A stretch of 64,000 bases of DNA, from the NCBI RefSeq assembly GCF_004795255.1, contig NZ_SSBQ01000002.1, forward strand, positions 3,936,001 to 4,000,000. The letters are read 5' to 3'. The stretch comes from Streptomyces sp. RKND-216. GTDB taxonomy: Bacteria > Actinomycetota > Actinomycetes > Streptomycetales > Streptomycetaceae. Shown here one piece after another: positions 20,096 through 28,594 of this stretch. The position numbers were made by a program, and so were the translations under genes. Each line of letters starts with the position of its first letter. The first letter of the stretch is position 1. The notes beneath the pieces were generated by a model. It did not search any database, was not told where the DNA came from, and saw nothing but the letters and a program-made list of their open reading frames with translations.

Positions 20096-21157
20096 TCACT
20101 GGCTCTTGCCGAGCCGACGGGCGAACAGCCAGTTGACCAGGCCGATCACCACCAGGATCAGGAACATCGTCCAGGCGATGGCGGAGGCCCGGCCGAGATG
20201 GAAGTTCACCCAGCCCTGCTCGTACAGGTAGAGGCCGAGCGTCTGGTACTGCCCCGAGGCGCCGCCCGACGCGGTGGTCCCGAAGAGCAGCGGTTCGCCG
20301 AAGAGCTGCGTCGCGCCGATCGTGGAGACGACGACGGTGAACAGGATCGTCGGCCGCAGCGACGGCACCGTGACGTGCCGGAACTGCTGCCACCGGGACG
20401 CGCCGTCCAGGGCCGCGGATTCGTACAGGTCGTGCGGCACGGCCTGCATCGCCGCCAGGTAGATCAGCGCGTTGTAGCCCGTCCAGCGCCAGATGACGAT
20501 GGTGGACACGGCGATCTTCGAGGACCAGTCACCGGACTCCCAGGCGATGCCGTCCACGCCGAAGAAGCCCAGCACCCAGTTGATCATTCCGTAGTCGCGG
20601 CCGTAGAGCATGGCGAAGACCAGCGTGGCGGCGGCCACCGAGGTCGCGTACGGGGTGAGCAGGGCGACCCGGTAGAACGTCGAGCCGCGCAGCCTGTAGT
20701 TCAGCAGGTGAGCCAGGCCGAGGGCCATGAGCAGCTGCGGAACGGTGGAGAGGACGCCGATGACGAAGGTGTTGCCCAGCGCGTTCCAGAAGAAGTCGTT
20801 CCGGATCAGCTGGGCGAAGTTCTCCAGGCCCGCCCACTCCATGTCCGTCGGCGCGTGCAGCGAGACGCGGTGCAGCGACGCCCACCCGGTGTAGAGCAGG
20901 GGGAAGAGGCCGAAGGCGGCGAAGGCGAGGAAGAACGGTGCGATGAGCGCGTACGGGCTCCAGCGGGCGTCGCGCTGGTAGCGCCGGCTGCGCCGGGCGG
21001 CCCGCCGCGCGGCGGACGCCCGGTCGGCGTCGCCGGACGGCGCCCCGCGGGGACGCTTCGGGCCGCCCTCGCCGCTGCCGCTCGGAGGGCGCGACCGGGC
21101 CGGGGCCGCGCCCCCCGGAGGAGCGGGGGGCGCGGCGTCGAGACGTTCGGAGGTCAT
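20096..21157 (-). CDS. cebF: Sugar ABC transporter permease, CebF-like
   Basis: 353 residues, ATG at 21157 with GGAG eight bases upstream. A long charged Pro/Arg-rich cytoplasmic N-terminus (about 65 residues) precedes six predicted membrane segments. The EAA loop is ESAALDGASRWQQFRHVTVPSLRPT, as in MalF-type permeases. It lies 14 bases after cebE and 11 before cebG, so one transcript is likely. Confidence 0.88.
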   Translation of the reverse strand: MTSERLDAAPPAPPGGAAPARSRPPSGSGEGGPKRPRGAPSGDADRASAARRAARRSRRYQRDARWSPYALIAPFFLAFAAFGLFPLLYTGWASLHRVSLHAPTDMEWAGLENFAQLIRNDFFWNALGNTFVIGVLSTVPQLLMALGLAHLLNYRLRGSTFYRVALLTPYATSVAAATLVFAMLYGRDYGMINWVLGFFGVDGIAWESGDWSSKIAVSTIVIWRWTGYNALIYLAAMQAVPHDLYESAALDGASRWQQFRHVTVPSLRPTILFTVVVSTIGATQLFGEPLLFGTTASGGASGQYQTLGLYLYEQGWVNFHLGRASAIAWTMFLILVVIGLVNWLFARRLGKSQ

Positions 21158-21171
21158 GCGCACAGCTCCGG

Positions 21172-22497
21172 TCAGCCGAGGGCGTTGTCGATGGACTTGA
21201 CCGCGGAGTCCCAGCCTTCTTCGGGCGACTTGCCCTGCTGCTCCACCTGCCGGATGCCTTCGGCGAGGGTCTCGGCGACGATCTGGTCCTTCGGGCCGAG
21301 GATCTGGACCGGGACTCCCTTCGCGGCCTCGGTGAAGATCTTCCCGGTCGGGGCGTCGCCGTAGTACCCATGCGTGGCCTCCTCGACCTCGGGCAGCGCG
21401 AACGCGGCCTGCGAGCTGGGGAAGCTGCCGCGCTTCTGGAAGAGCTTCGCCTGCTGCTCCGGGGCGGTCAGCCAGGCGGCGAGCTTGACGGCCTCCTCGC
21501 GGTTCTTCGCGTTCTCCGGCACGGCGAGGAAGGAGCCGCCCCAGTTGCCGGGGCGAGGGGCGTCGGCGACGTCCCACGTGTCGGCGTTCTTCCTGCCCGC
21601 CTTGCTCTCGATGTAGCCGAGCATCCAGGCGGGGCACACCACGGTCGCGAAGTCGCCGTTGGCGTACGCCTGGTCCCAGGCGGGGGTGAACTGCTGGAGC
21701 TTCGCGCTCAGCTTGCCCTCGGCCGCCCGCATGGCCAGGTCCCAGGACGTCTCCACGGCCTCGCTGTCCTGGTAGACCAGCTCGCCGCTCTCGTCGTAGT
21801 AGCGCTCGGCATGGCTGGAGACGGCACCGTTGTAGAGCCCGGCGGCGCTGTCCATGAAGCTGGTGCCGGACGGGGCGTTCTCCGCGTACGTCTCGCCCGC
21901 GTCCACGTACTTGGCCCAGTCGTCCGCCCACAGGTCGGAGACCTTCTTCCGGTCGGTGGGCAGCCCGGCTTTCTCGAAGAGGTCCTTGCGGTAGCAGACC
22001 GCCATCGGGCCGGTGTCCGTGCCGAGGCCGATGACCTTGCCGTCGTCGGTGGTGGCCTGCTCCCACTTCCAGTCCAGCCAGTTCTCCTTCTTCACGCCCG
22101 CGGCGTCGGAGAGGTCGACGAACTTGTCGGCCTGGAGGGTGGCGACCTCCTTGATGTTGCCGACTTCGACCGCCTGTATGTCCTGGAGGCCGGCCCCGGC
22201 CGTCAGGTGGTTGAGCAGCGCGGGGTAGTAGTCGGCGTTCTGCGCGGTGACGTTCTCCTTGATGACGACGTCCGGGTGGAGGCGCTCGTATTCGTCGTAG
22301 AGCCCGGCCTCCTTGAACCCGAAGGTGCCGAAGAGGCCGACAGTGACCTCCGTCTTGCCGTTCGCGGCCGTGCTGTCGTCGTCCCCGGCACAGCCGGAGA
22401 GCAGCCCGGCGCCCAGGGCCGCGGCGATCCCGAGCGACGTCAGCCGCCGGGCCGATCTGCGTGTGGTGCGGTTCGTGCGTCGGTACTGGCTGTGCAT
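21172..22497 (-). CDS. cebE: Sugar-binding lipoprotein, CebE-like
   Basis: 441 residues, ATG at 22497. The lipoprotein signal ends in the lipobox LLSGC (Cys about 36). The mature part is a family 1 extracellular solute-binding protein: EVTVGLFGTFGFKEAGLYDEYERL, NHLTAGAGLQDIQAVEVGN, CPAWMLGYIE and late KLAAWLTAPEQQAKLFQKRGSFPS. The CebR-type box upstream and bglC downstream point to cellobiose/cellotriose as ligand; the sequence alone does not prove the ligand. Confidence 0.87.
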   Translation of the reverse strand: MHSQYRRTNRTTRRSARRLTSLGIAAALGAGLLSGCAGDDDSTAANGKTEVTVGLFGTFGFKEAGLYDEYERLHPDVVIKENVTAQNADYYPALLNHLTAGAGLQDIQAVEVGNIKEVATLQADKFVDLSDAAGVKKENWLDWKWEQATTDDGKVIGLGTDTGPMAVCYRKDLFEKAGLPTDRKKVSDLWADDWAKYVDAGETYAENAPSGTSFMDSAAGLYNGAVSSHAERYYDESGELVYQDSEAVETSWDLAMRAAEGKLSAKLQQFTPAWDQAYANGDFATVVCPAWMLGYIESKAGRKNADTWDVADAPRPGNWGGSFLAVPENAKNREEAVKLAAWLTAPEQQAKLFQKRGSFPSSQAAFALPEVEEATHGYYGDAPTGKIFTEAAKGVPVQILGPKDQIVAETLAEGIRQVEQQGKSPEEGWDSAVKSIDNALG

Positions 22498-22542
22498 CGC
22501 ATCCTCCCGAACGTGTACGGAACCTGAAGGCGATCAGGTCCT

Positions 22543-22556
22543 TGGGAGCGCTCCCA
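22543..22556. promoter_or_regulatory. cebE operator: CebR operator upstream of cebE
   Basis: TGGGAGCGCTCCCA is a perfect 14-bp palindrome and equals the CebR binding consensus known from S. griseus, S. reticuli and S. scabies. It lies 46 bases upstream of the cebE start, where binding would overlap the promoter. Confidence 0.9.
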
Positions 22557-22762
22557 GATGTGATGAGTTGAAGGGTTGCCCAGTGCGTCCGGGGTGTCAA
22601 GAGACGGGGAGAGACCATGTCGACACCGTGATGAAGCCGGTGTGCGGGCTCCGCCGGGCCGGTGCGGTGTCACCGCCCGCCAACCTTTGGCCCGGTACCC
22701 GGCGTCACCTGCACGGACCTCCGGCCGGCTGGCGATGCGTCACCCCTGTGGACACGCCCCGG

Positions 22763-23434
22763 ATGCGACGCACCGTCGGCTCCCGTTTGCTCGCAGCTAT
22801 GAATGCAGCAACGCGACGCCCGATAGCAGCTCTACGCCGCGCCGCCTGCGGCTCGCTGACGGCGGCTCTGCTCGTCGGCGGCAGCTGGGGGCTCACCTCC
22901 CCGGCCGCAGCGACCCAGCCGGCCCACACGCACGACGACCCGCTGGGGGCGGGCCCCCACACCCTCGGCGGGCCCTGGTTGTCGGACCTCCCCGCGCTCT
23001 ACGGAGGCTGGCGGTCCGGGCCGCCGGAGTCCTGGGCCAGCCCCGTCACCGGGTCGACCGTCTCCGCGCCGTACGGCATCCGCGGCGACTGGGCGGCGGG
23101 TCACCACACCGGCGTGGACTTCGCCGTCCCCGTCGGCACCCCGGTGCACTCCGTCGGCTCCGGCAAGGTCGTGTTCGCCGGCCGGTCCGGCGCCTACGGC
23201 AAGGCCGTGACCGTCCGGATGGACGACGGCAAGTACACCCTCTTCGCCCACCTGTCGAAGATCGACGTCGAGGAGGGCGACCGGGTGAAGGCCGGCACCG
23301 TGCTCGGCGAGTCCGGCAACACCGGCCGCAGCACCGGGCCCCACCTGCACTTCGAGGTGCGCGAGGGGCGTGACTACGGCACGGACGTCAACCCCGTCGC
23401 CTACCTGGAGGAACGAGGCGTCGAGGTCGTCTGA
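22763..23434 (+). CDS. Secreted M23 (LytM-type) endopeptidase
   Basis: 223 residues from the ATG at 22763; an ATG at 22799 is an alternative and neither has a strong ribosome binding site. A signal peptide (RRAACGSLTAALLVGGSWG) ends near AAA-TQ. The M23 domain carries the zinc ligands in HHTGVDFAVPVGTPV and GPHLHFEV. It likely cleaves peptidoglycan cross-links. It is divergent from cebE and convergent with the giant ATPase gene. I looked for a ydaO-type riboswitch in the about 200-base leader and did not find convincing core motifs. Confidence 0.88.
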   Translation: MRRTVGSRLLAAMNAATRRPIAALRRAACGSLTAALLVGGSWGLTSPAAATQPAHTHDDPLGAGPHTLGGPWLSDLPALYGGWRSGPPESWASPVTGSTVSAPYGIRGDWAAGHHTGVDFAVPVGTPVHSVGSGKVVFAGRSGAYGKAVTVRMDDGKYTLFAHLSKIDVEEGDRVKAGTVLGESGNTGRSTGPHLHFEVREGRDYGTDVNPVAYLEERGVEVV

Positions 23435-23478
23435 CGAGCCGTCCGGTCCGTCGGTCTCCCCGCCCACCCCCGAACCGT

Positions 23479-23515
23479 CCGCGGCCCGTCCTGCACAGAG
23501 CGGGACGGGCCGCGG
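23479..23515. terminator. Terminator between M23 gene and giant ATPase gene
   Basis: Thirteen-base arms (23479-23491 and 23503-23515) with CCGCGGCCCGTCC enclose an 11-base loop in the 146-base gap between convergent genes. It can end both transcripts. Confidence 0.82.
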
Positions 23516-23580
23516 CACGCCGGTCGGCGCCCGCTCCACACCTGGTCCGCCGGTCCCGGGCCCCGGCCCGGGCGCCGCTC

Positions 23581-26500
23581 TCAGACCGTGGCGCGCTTGA
23601 GGTGCTCCCAGCGCTCGCGCTGCTCGGGGGACAGGCGTCCCCGCAGCTCGGCGAGCTTGAGCAGCGCGGCCTCCGCACCGGAGGCCAGCGCCTGCGCCTC
23701 GGCCGCGTAGTGGTCGTCGAGCAGCCGTTCCAGCTCCTCGTCGTTCATCACCCCGGCGAGCCGTCCCGCGAGTCGGTTGGTGTCCCGGTAGGACCCCTGG
23801 AGAAGGAACGGGGGTTCGGTCCGGGCCGTCTCCGCCTGGCCGGCGGACGCGATGTAGGCGGCGTTGACGCGCAGCACCGTGTCCCGGACCGTGAGCAGGT
23901 TGCGCAGTACGGCGACGATCCGCTCCCGCTCGTCCGCCGGATACGGGTGGGCCAGCATGTCCGGCCGCACGGCGGGGTCGCCCTCCGCCATCCGCAGCAG
24001 CAGGTCGAGGTCGGAGCGTTCCCGTGCCGCGAGCGGCGCGAGCTCCGGGTGCGAGGTCAGGGCGTTCTCGACGTGACTGAGCGCGAACAGGTCCGCCCGG
24101 CCGTCGACCACGTCGCCCAGATTCCACACGTCCGCGCGGTTGGCCAGCATGTCGGGCACCCGGAACCGGGTGCCCGACTCGGTGAACGGGTTGCCCGCCA
24201 TGCACACCGCGAAGCGCTTGCCGCGCAGGTCGTGACGCCGGTCGGCGCCGTCGATCCGGCGCTGCGCATCGCACAGCGGGATGAACTTCTGCAGCAGCTC
24301 GGGCGAGGTGTGCTGGATGTCGTCGAGGTGCAGCAGCACGTTGTCACCGAGCCGCAGCGCCAGATCGATCTTCTCCAGTTCGCGCCGGGCGGCACCGTCC
24401 GGCGCGGCCGCCGGGTCCAAGGAGGTGGTGTGCCGCCCCAGCGCCGGCCCGTCCACCGCCACGAACAACATGCCGAGCCGGGAGGCCACGTACTCCATCA
24501 GCGTGGTCTTGCCGTAGCCCGGCGGAGACAGCAGCAGCAACAGCCCCTGTCCGGCCGGGCTCTCCACACCGGCGGACCCGATCTGCCGGGCCAGCGCCTC
24601 CCCGACCAGTGGCAGGTAGACCTCGTCGATGAGCCGGTTGCGCACGAAACCGGACTGCACCCGGGGCTGGAACCGCTCCAGCGCCAGCCGCTCCCGCGCC
24701 TGCGCCAGCAGGCCGTCCCGCCGTCTGCGGTAGGCGCGGTGGGCGGGCACCCGGACGGTGCGGAACTTCTCGGTGCGGGCGAGGAACTCGTCGATGCGGA
24801 CCGGCAGCAGACCCTGCCGCACCCGCGGGTGGACGCCGAGCAGGCCCGTCGCCGGGTCCGCCTGCGGCGAGGCGGCGTCCCGGCGGGGCAGCGCGGTGCC
24901 GCACACCTCCAGCGCGACGGCCTCGGCCAGCGCGGACCGGTCGGCCCCGTGCGCCGACGCGTAGGCGTGCAGCCAGCTGTCGGCCAGCTGGTAGCCGGCC
25001 CGCAGATCGTCGCCCACGGCGCGCAATTCCTCCGTGAACTCCTTGACCGCCGGGGAGTCCTCCCCGCCGAGGGCGTCACGGAACCCGGCCGCGAGATCCC
25101 GTGCGGCACCGCCCGTGACGAACCGGGGGCCGGGGACGTCGCCGTCGGAGGCGGCGAGCTCTTCGAACAGGTAGGCGCCCGCGCCGAGGCGTGCACCGCC
25201 GGCGGTCTCCCAGCGGGCTGCTCCCGAACCGGTGGCCGGCAGCCGGTCGGTGAGGAAGCCGGTCACGGCGGCGGTCAGCTCCCCGGACAGTTCGGCCCTG
25301 GCCGAAGGGTCGCCGAACCGGGCGCGCGCACGCCCCAGCGACCGGCCACGGACCGTCCACGCCTCGCGTGCCTCCTGCTCCGCCCCGCGGGCCCAGAACA
25401 GCTGCGCCGCGGCCCGGACCTCCGGGGAGAAGCGGAGCAGGCCGGCTGTGCGGCGCTGCTCGAGGAGCACGGCCAGGATGCGGGCCGCGTCGTGGTCGTG
25501 GACGCCCCGGTCGTAGCCCTCGTCGTGCGCGGCGACGGCGGCCTCCCGCACGGCGGCGAGCAGCCTGTCGTGGCTCTCGTCGCCGTCGGTCGCCGCCTCC
25601 AGGGCGGCCGACGTCTCCGGGTCGCCGCCGAGACGCTCCAGGACCGTCGCCGCCAGGTACTCGGCGCGGTAGACGTCGGGGGACTCGGAGACGAGCGGCT
25701 GGTCCCAGAACTCCTCCGTCCCGGCGAGCGCCTCCGCCGGAAGGTCCTCCCGGTAGCCGGTGCCGGTGACCGCCAGGCACATCGCCCCGTCGCGCGGCGA
25801 CAGGGTGAGTGCGACCGGCGCCTCGTTCACCGCGAACCGGTGACGGCCCAGCCGCACCGTACCAGCGCCGTCCCGCAGTTCGGCCCGGTCGCGCTGCCCC
25901 CGCAGCGCCTCCTGCCGGGCCGCCTTGAGTCGCCCGTCGAACCCGGCGGCGCGCAGCGCGTCACCCGCCGCGCGCAGCTCCTCCACGGTGGCACGGACCC
26001 GGGACACCATCGGGTCGGCGGCGAAGTAGGCTCGCACGTCCTCGGCGTCCTCCATGGCCGCCGCGCGGCGGACGACGGTCTCCAGACCGCGTTCGACGGA
26101 GGCGGCGAGCCGTTCGACCCTCCGGGCCCGCTCGTCGAGCAGCGCCTGACGTCGTGCGGCGAAGGCGTCCTCGATCTCCGTCCGGCGGTCGTCGAGCTGC
26201 GACGCCCGCTCCTCCAGACCGCCGAAGCGACCGGACAGGCCCTCCACCCGCACGAGCAGCGCGCCGAGCTGCTCGTCGCACGCCTCGGGCGTCGCGGCTC
26301 CGGTCAGAGCGCCACTCAACGCCTGTCCGAGCAGGGCGAGTTCGGCCTCGAACTCCTCCCGGTCCTCCTGCTCCACGAGGTCCCGGCGCCGCCCGTCGGC
26401 CACCGCCCGCGCCCGGTTGAGGGCGGCGTTGACCTCGGAGAAGCGGCCGAGCAGCGCCGTCCGCACGGTGGCGTCGCCCACCTCGAGCGCCTCGAACACG

Positions 26501-28503
26501 TCGGTCAGCGTGCGCAGCCGCTCGACGTGGGCGGCGAGCGCGTCGGCCGGCGCCGCGACCGCGGCGGCCGTGGCCGCCTCGGCGGCCTCCGCCTCGAGCC
26601 CGGCGACCTCCGCCAGCGTGTCGGCGAACGCCTCCGGCCGTGCCAGACGGCTCACGGCCCGCCGGCCTGCCTCGTGCAGCGCCTCGTCGAGGCTCTCCTC
26701 CAGAGCCGCCACGCGGGCGGGGTCGGTGTGGCGGAGTTCGCGCAGCGCCTCGGCCTCACCGCGGGCGCGACGGAGCCCGGTCAGCAGCGCCACCCACTGC
26801 CCGGAGTTCGCGGGCGTCTCTCCGCGGGCACGCCGCGTCAGGCCCAGGGCGTCCTCCTCGGCGGAGTCGAGTGCCGCCTCGCCGCGCGCCCGCGCCTCCT
26901 CCTCCCGTGCCTGCTCGGACACGATCAGGTCCGCCGCCTCGCGCAGGTCGGCGAGCGGCTCGTGCAGACCACCGAGGCCCTCGTCCGGGAGCCACGGAAA
27001 GCGGTCCGTGGCCTGCCGGCAGGCGGCGGCGACGTCGGTGAACACGTCGGTACCCGGGGGCAGATGCGCGGCCGTCCGCGCGACGTCGAGGCATTCGGCC
27101 ACGCAGCGGACCAGCTCGGCGTTGCCCACCCGGGCCAGCGGCCCCGTCACGGGACGCGCGCCGTCGTCGTGTCCTTCCGCGGCGAACGGCGTACGCCAGA
27201 CCTGCGCCGGGTGCTGCCGCACGCCTTCGGCCGTCGCGTCCGCGTCGGCCCTGAGCACGGCCAGGCCGCCGTCCTCGAAGAGTGTCCAGGCGCGTACGGC
27301 CAGCGGCGGACCGGCCTCCTGCCGCACCCGGTTGTACGGCACCAGCAGGGCGCCGCCGCCGGCGTCCGGCCTGCCGTCGGCGTCGCTCCCGGCCTCGCGG
27401 AACACGTACAGCGTGTCCTCGCCGTTCGGCGCGGCGACGCTGCGCTCGACCTGCCAGTCGCCGTCCGGCACCGGGAACTCGCGTACCGCCTCGCCCGCGG
27501 GGGCCGAGGCCAGGTAGCACCCGCCGGGGAACAGCACGCCCTGGTCGTCGGGCAGCCGCAGCGCCGTCCGCGCCGTCCCGTCGAGACGGACGACCTCGCC
27601 GTTCCGCCGGTTCACGACCAGATGCCGGTACGCGGACTCGTTGTAGGGACGGACCCGCAGCAGCACGAGCGGACCGACCCGGGCCCACCGCACGTCGGCG
27701 TCGGCCAGCGACTGCAGCGGCTCCTCGACCGGCTCCGACCAGACGCCGGCGGCGGTCTCGGTGTCGTTCTCCGTCTTCAGGGTCAGCCGCCCGCCCTCGG
27801 TGCTGACGAAGACCACCCCGTCCACCGAGACGTGCGGGTGCCGCCCGGCCACGTGCGCGTCGCGTCCGGCGACCGTCCAGGCGAGGGCGGACGGGACGGC
27901 GGCCGGAGCGACGTCCGCCCGGTCGCCGCGGGCGTCCACGTACCGCGGAGCGCCGCCGTCCGCGGGGAGCCGCCAGTGCAGTACGCGCACGTCCCCGGCG
28001 CCCTCGCCCGTCCGGAAGACCGCCAGCAGCCGGGAGCCGGTGCGGCGCAGCCGCAGCAGGCGCGCGCCCCGGAAGAAGCGCTGGAGCTCGGCGAAGTCCT
28101 GCCGGAAAGCGGGGTCGTCCAGCAGGCCGGGCAGCGCCGACGCGGGCAGCGCCTCGAACCCGTCGGCGGTGCGGCGGTGGAGGGCGAGGACGTCCTCCAC
28201 ACCCGCCTCGCCGCCGCCCGCCACGGGGTCCCCGCCCGTCAGCAGCAGTCCGCCGACCTGCGCCACGTCGCGCAGGACGCAGGGCACCGCGGTCCCGATC
28301 CGGTGGGTCGCCCCGAGCACGATCCGGCCCGCGCCGAAGCTCTCGGTACGGCGGTCGTTGAGCGCCGTTGTACGCCGGGACAACTCCGCGGCGGCCACGG
28401 CGATGCGGCGCCGCAGCACCTCGTACGTCGTGTCGTCGCGGTCCGTCTCCGGCCCGGTTCCGGCGGTGCCGGAGCCCTGCCCGGCCTGCAGCCGACCGTC
28501 CAT
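23581..28503 (-). CDS. Giant AAA ATPase, DNA-repair ATPase family (DUF3686)
   Basis: 1640 residues, ATG at 28503. The N-terminal half has beta-rich stretches (for example KTENDTETAAGVWSEPVEEP) and then long charged helical regions (about 520-900) with coiled-coil character. The C-terminal AAA module has Walker A SPPGYGKTTLMEYVA (about 1326), Walker B VLLHLDDIQHTS (about 1388) and sensor-like CMAGNPFTESGTRFRVPDML. This matches the DUF3686 family labelled ATPase involved in DNA repair; direct evidence for repair is weak. It is the last gene of an NfeD-flotillin-ATPase operon, which suggests work at a membrane scaffold. A GC palindrome (28543-28558) lies in the 91-base gap before it. Confidence 0.85.
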   Translation of the reverse strand: MDGRLQAGQGSGTAGTGPETDRDDTTYEVLRRRIAVAAAELSRRTTALNDRRTESFGAGRIVLGATHRIGTAVPCVLRDVAQVGGLLLTGGDPVAGGGEAGVEDVLALHRRTADGFEALPASALPGLLDDPAFRQDFAELQRFFRGARLLRLRRTGSRLLAVFRTGEGAGDVRVLHWRLPADGGAPRYVDARGDRADVAPAAVPSALAWTVAGRDAHVAGRHPHVSVDGVVFVSTEGGRLTLKTENDTETAAGVWSEPVEEPLQSLADADVRWARVGPLVLLRVRPYNESAYRHLVVNRRNGEVVRLDGTARTALRLPDDQGVLFPGGCYLASAPAGEAVREFPVPDGDWQVERSVAAPNGEDTLYVFREAGSDADGRPDAGGGALLVPYNRVRQEAGPPLAVRAWTLFEDGGLAVLRADADATAEGVRQHPAQVWRTPFAAEGHDDGARPVTGPLARVGNAELVRCVAECLDVARTAAHLPPGTDVFTDVAAACRQATDRFPWLPDEGLGGLHEPLADLREAADLIVSEQAREEEARARGEAALDSAEEDALGLTRRARGETPANSGQWVALLTGLRRARGEAEALRELRHTDPARVAALEESLDEALHEAGRRAVSRLARPEAFADTLAEVAGLEAEAAEAATAAAVAAPADALAAHVERLRTLTDVFEALEVGDATVRTALLGRFSEVNAALNRARAVADGRRRDLVEQEDREEFEAELALLGQALSGALTGAATPEACDEQLGALLVRVEGLSGRFGGLEERASQLDDRRTEIEDAFAARRQALLDERARRVERLAASVERGLETVVRRAAAMEDAEDVRAYFAADPMVSRVRATVEELRAAGDALRAAGFDGRLKAARQEALRGQRDRAELRDGAGTVRLGRHRFAVNEAPVALTLSPRDGAMCLAVTGTGYREDLPAEALAGTEEFWDQPLVSESPDVYRAEYLAATVLERLGGDPETSAALEAATDGDESHDRLLAAVREAAVAAHDEGYDRGVHDHDAARILAVLLEQRRTAGLLRFSPEVRAAAQLFWARGAEQEAREAWTVRGRSLGRARARFGDPSARAELSGELTAAVTGFLTDRLPATGSGAARWETAGGARLGAGAYLFEELAASDGDVPGPRFVTGGAARDLAAGFRDALGGEDSPAVKEFTEELRAVGDDLRAGYQLADSWLHAYASAHGADRSALAEAVALEVCGTALPRRDAASPQADPATGLLGVHPRVRQGLLPVRIDEFLARTEKFRTVRVPAHRAYRRRRDGLLAQARERLALERFQPRVQSGFVRNRLIDEVYLPLVGEALARQIGSAGVESPAGQGLLLLLSPPGYGKTTLMEYVASRLGMLFVAVDGPALGRHTTSLDPAAAPDGAARRELEKIDLALRLGDNVLLHLDDIQHTSPELLQKFIPLCDAQRRIDGADRRHDLRGKRFAVCMAGNPFTESGTRFRVPDMLANRADVWNLGDVVDGRADLFALSHVENALTSHPELAPLAARERSDLDLLLRMAEGDPAVRPDMLAHPYPADERERIVAVLRNLLTVRDTVLRVNAAYIASAGQAETARTEPPFLLQGSYRDTNRLAGRLAGVMNDEELERLLDDHYAAEAQALASGAEAALLKLAELRGRLSPEQRERWEHLKRATV

Positions 28504-28594
28504 CCGTCTGCTTCCCTTCCCGTTCCGCCCCGTCGTTCCGCCCGGCGCCGCGGCGCCGCTGTGTCTCCGCCGCTGTGTCTCTGCCGGCGCGGCC

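Noticed and set aside
22557..22762. Possible ydaO (c-di-AMP) riboswitch before the M23 endopeptidase gene
   Set aside because: Such switches often precede cell-wall hydrolase genes in Streptomyces, but I could not find the conserved core motifs in this short leader.
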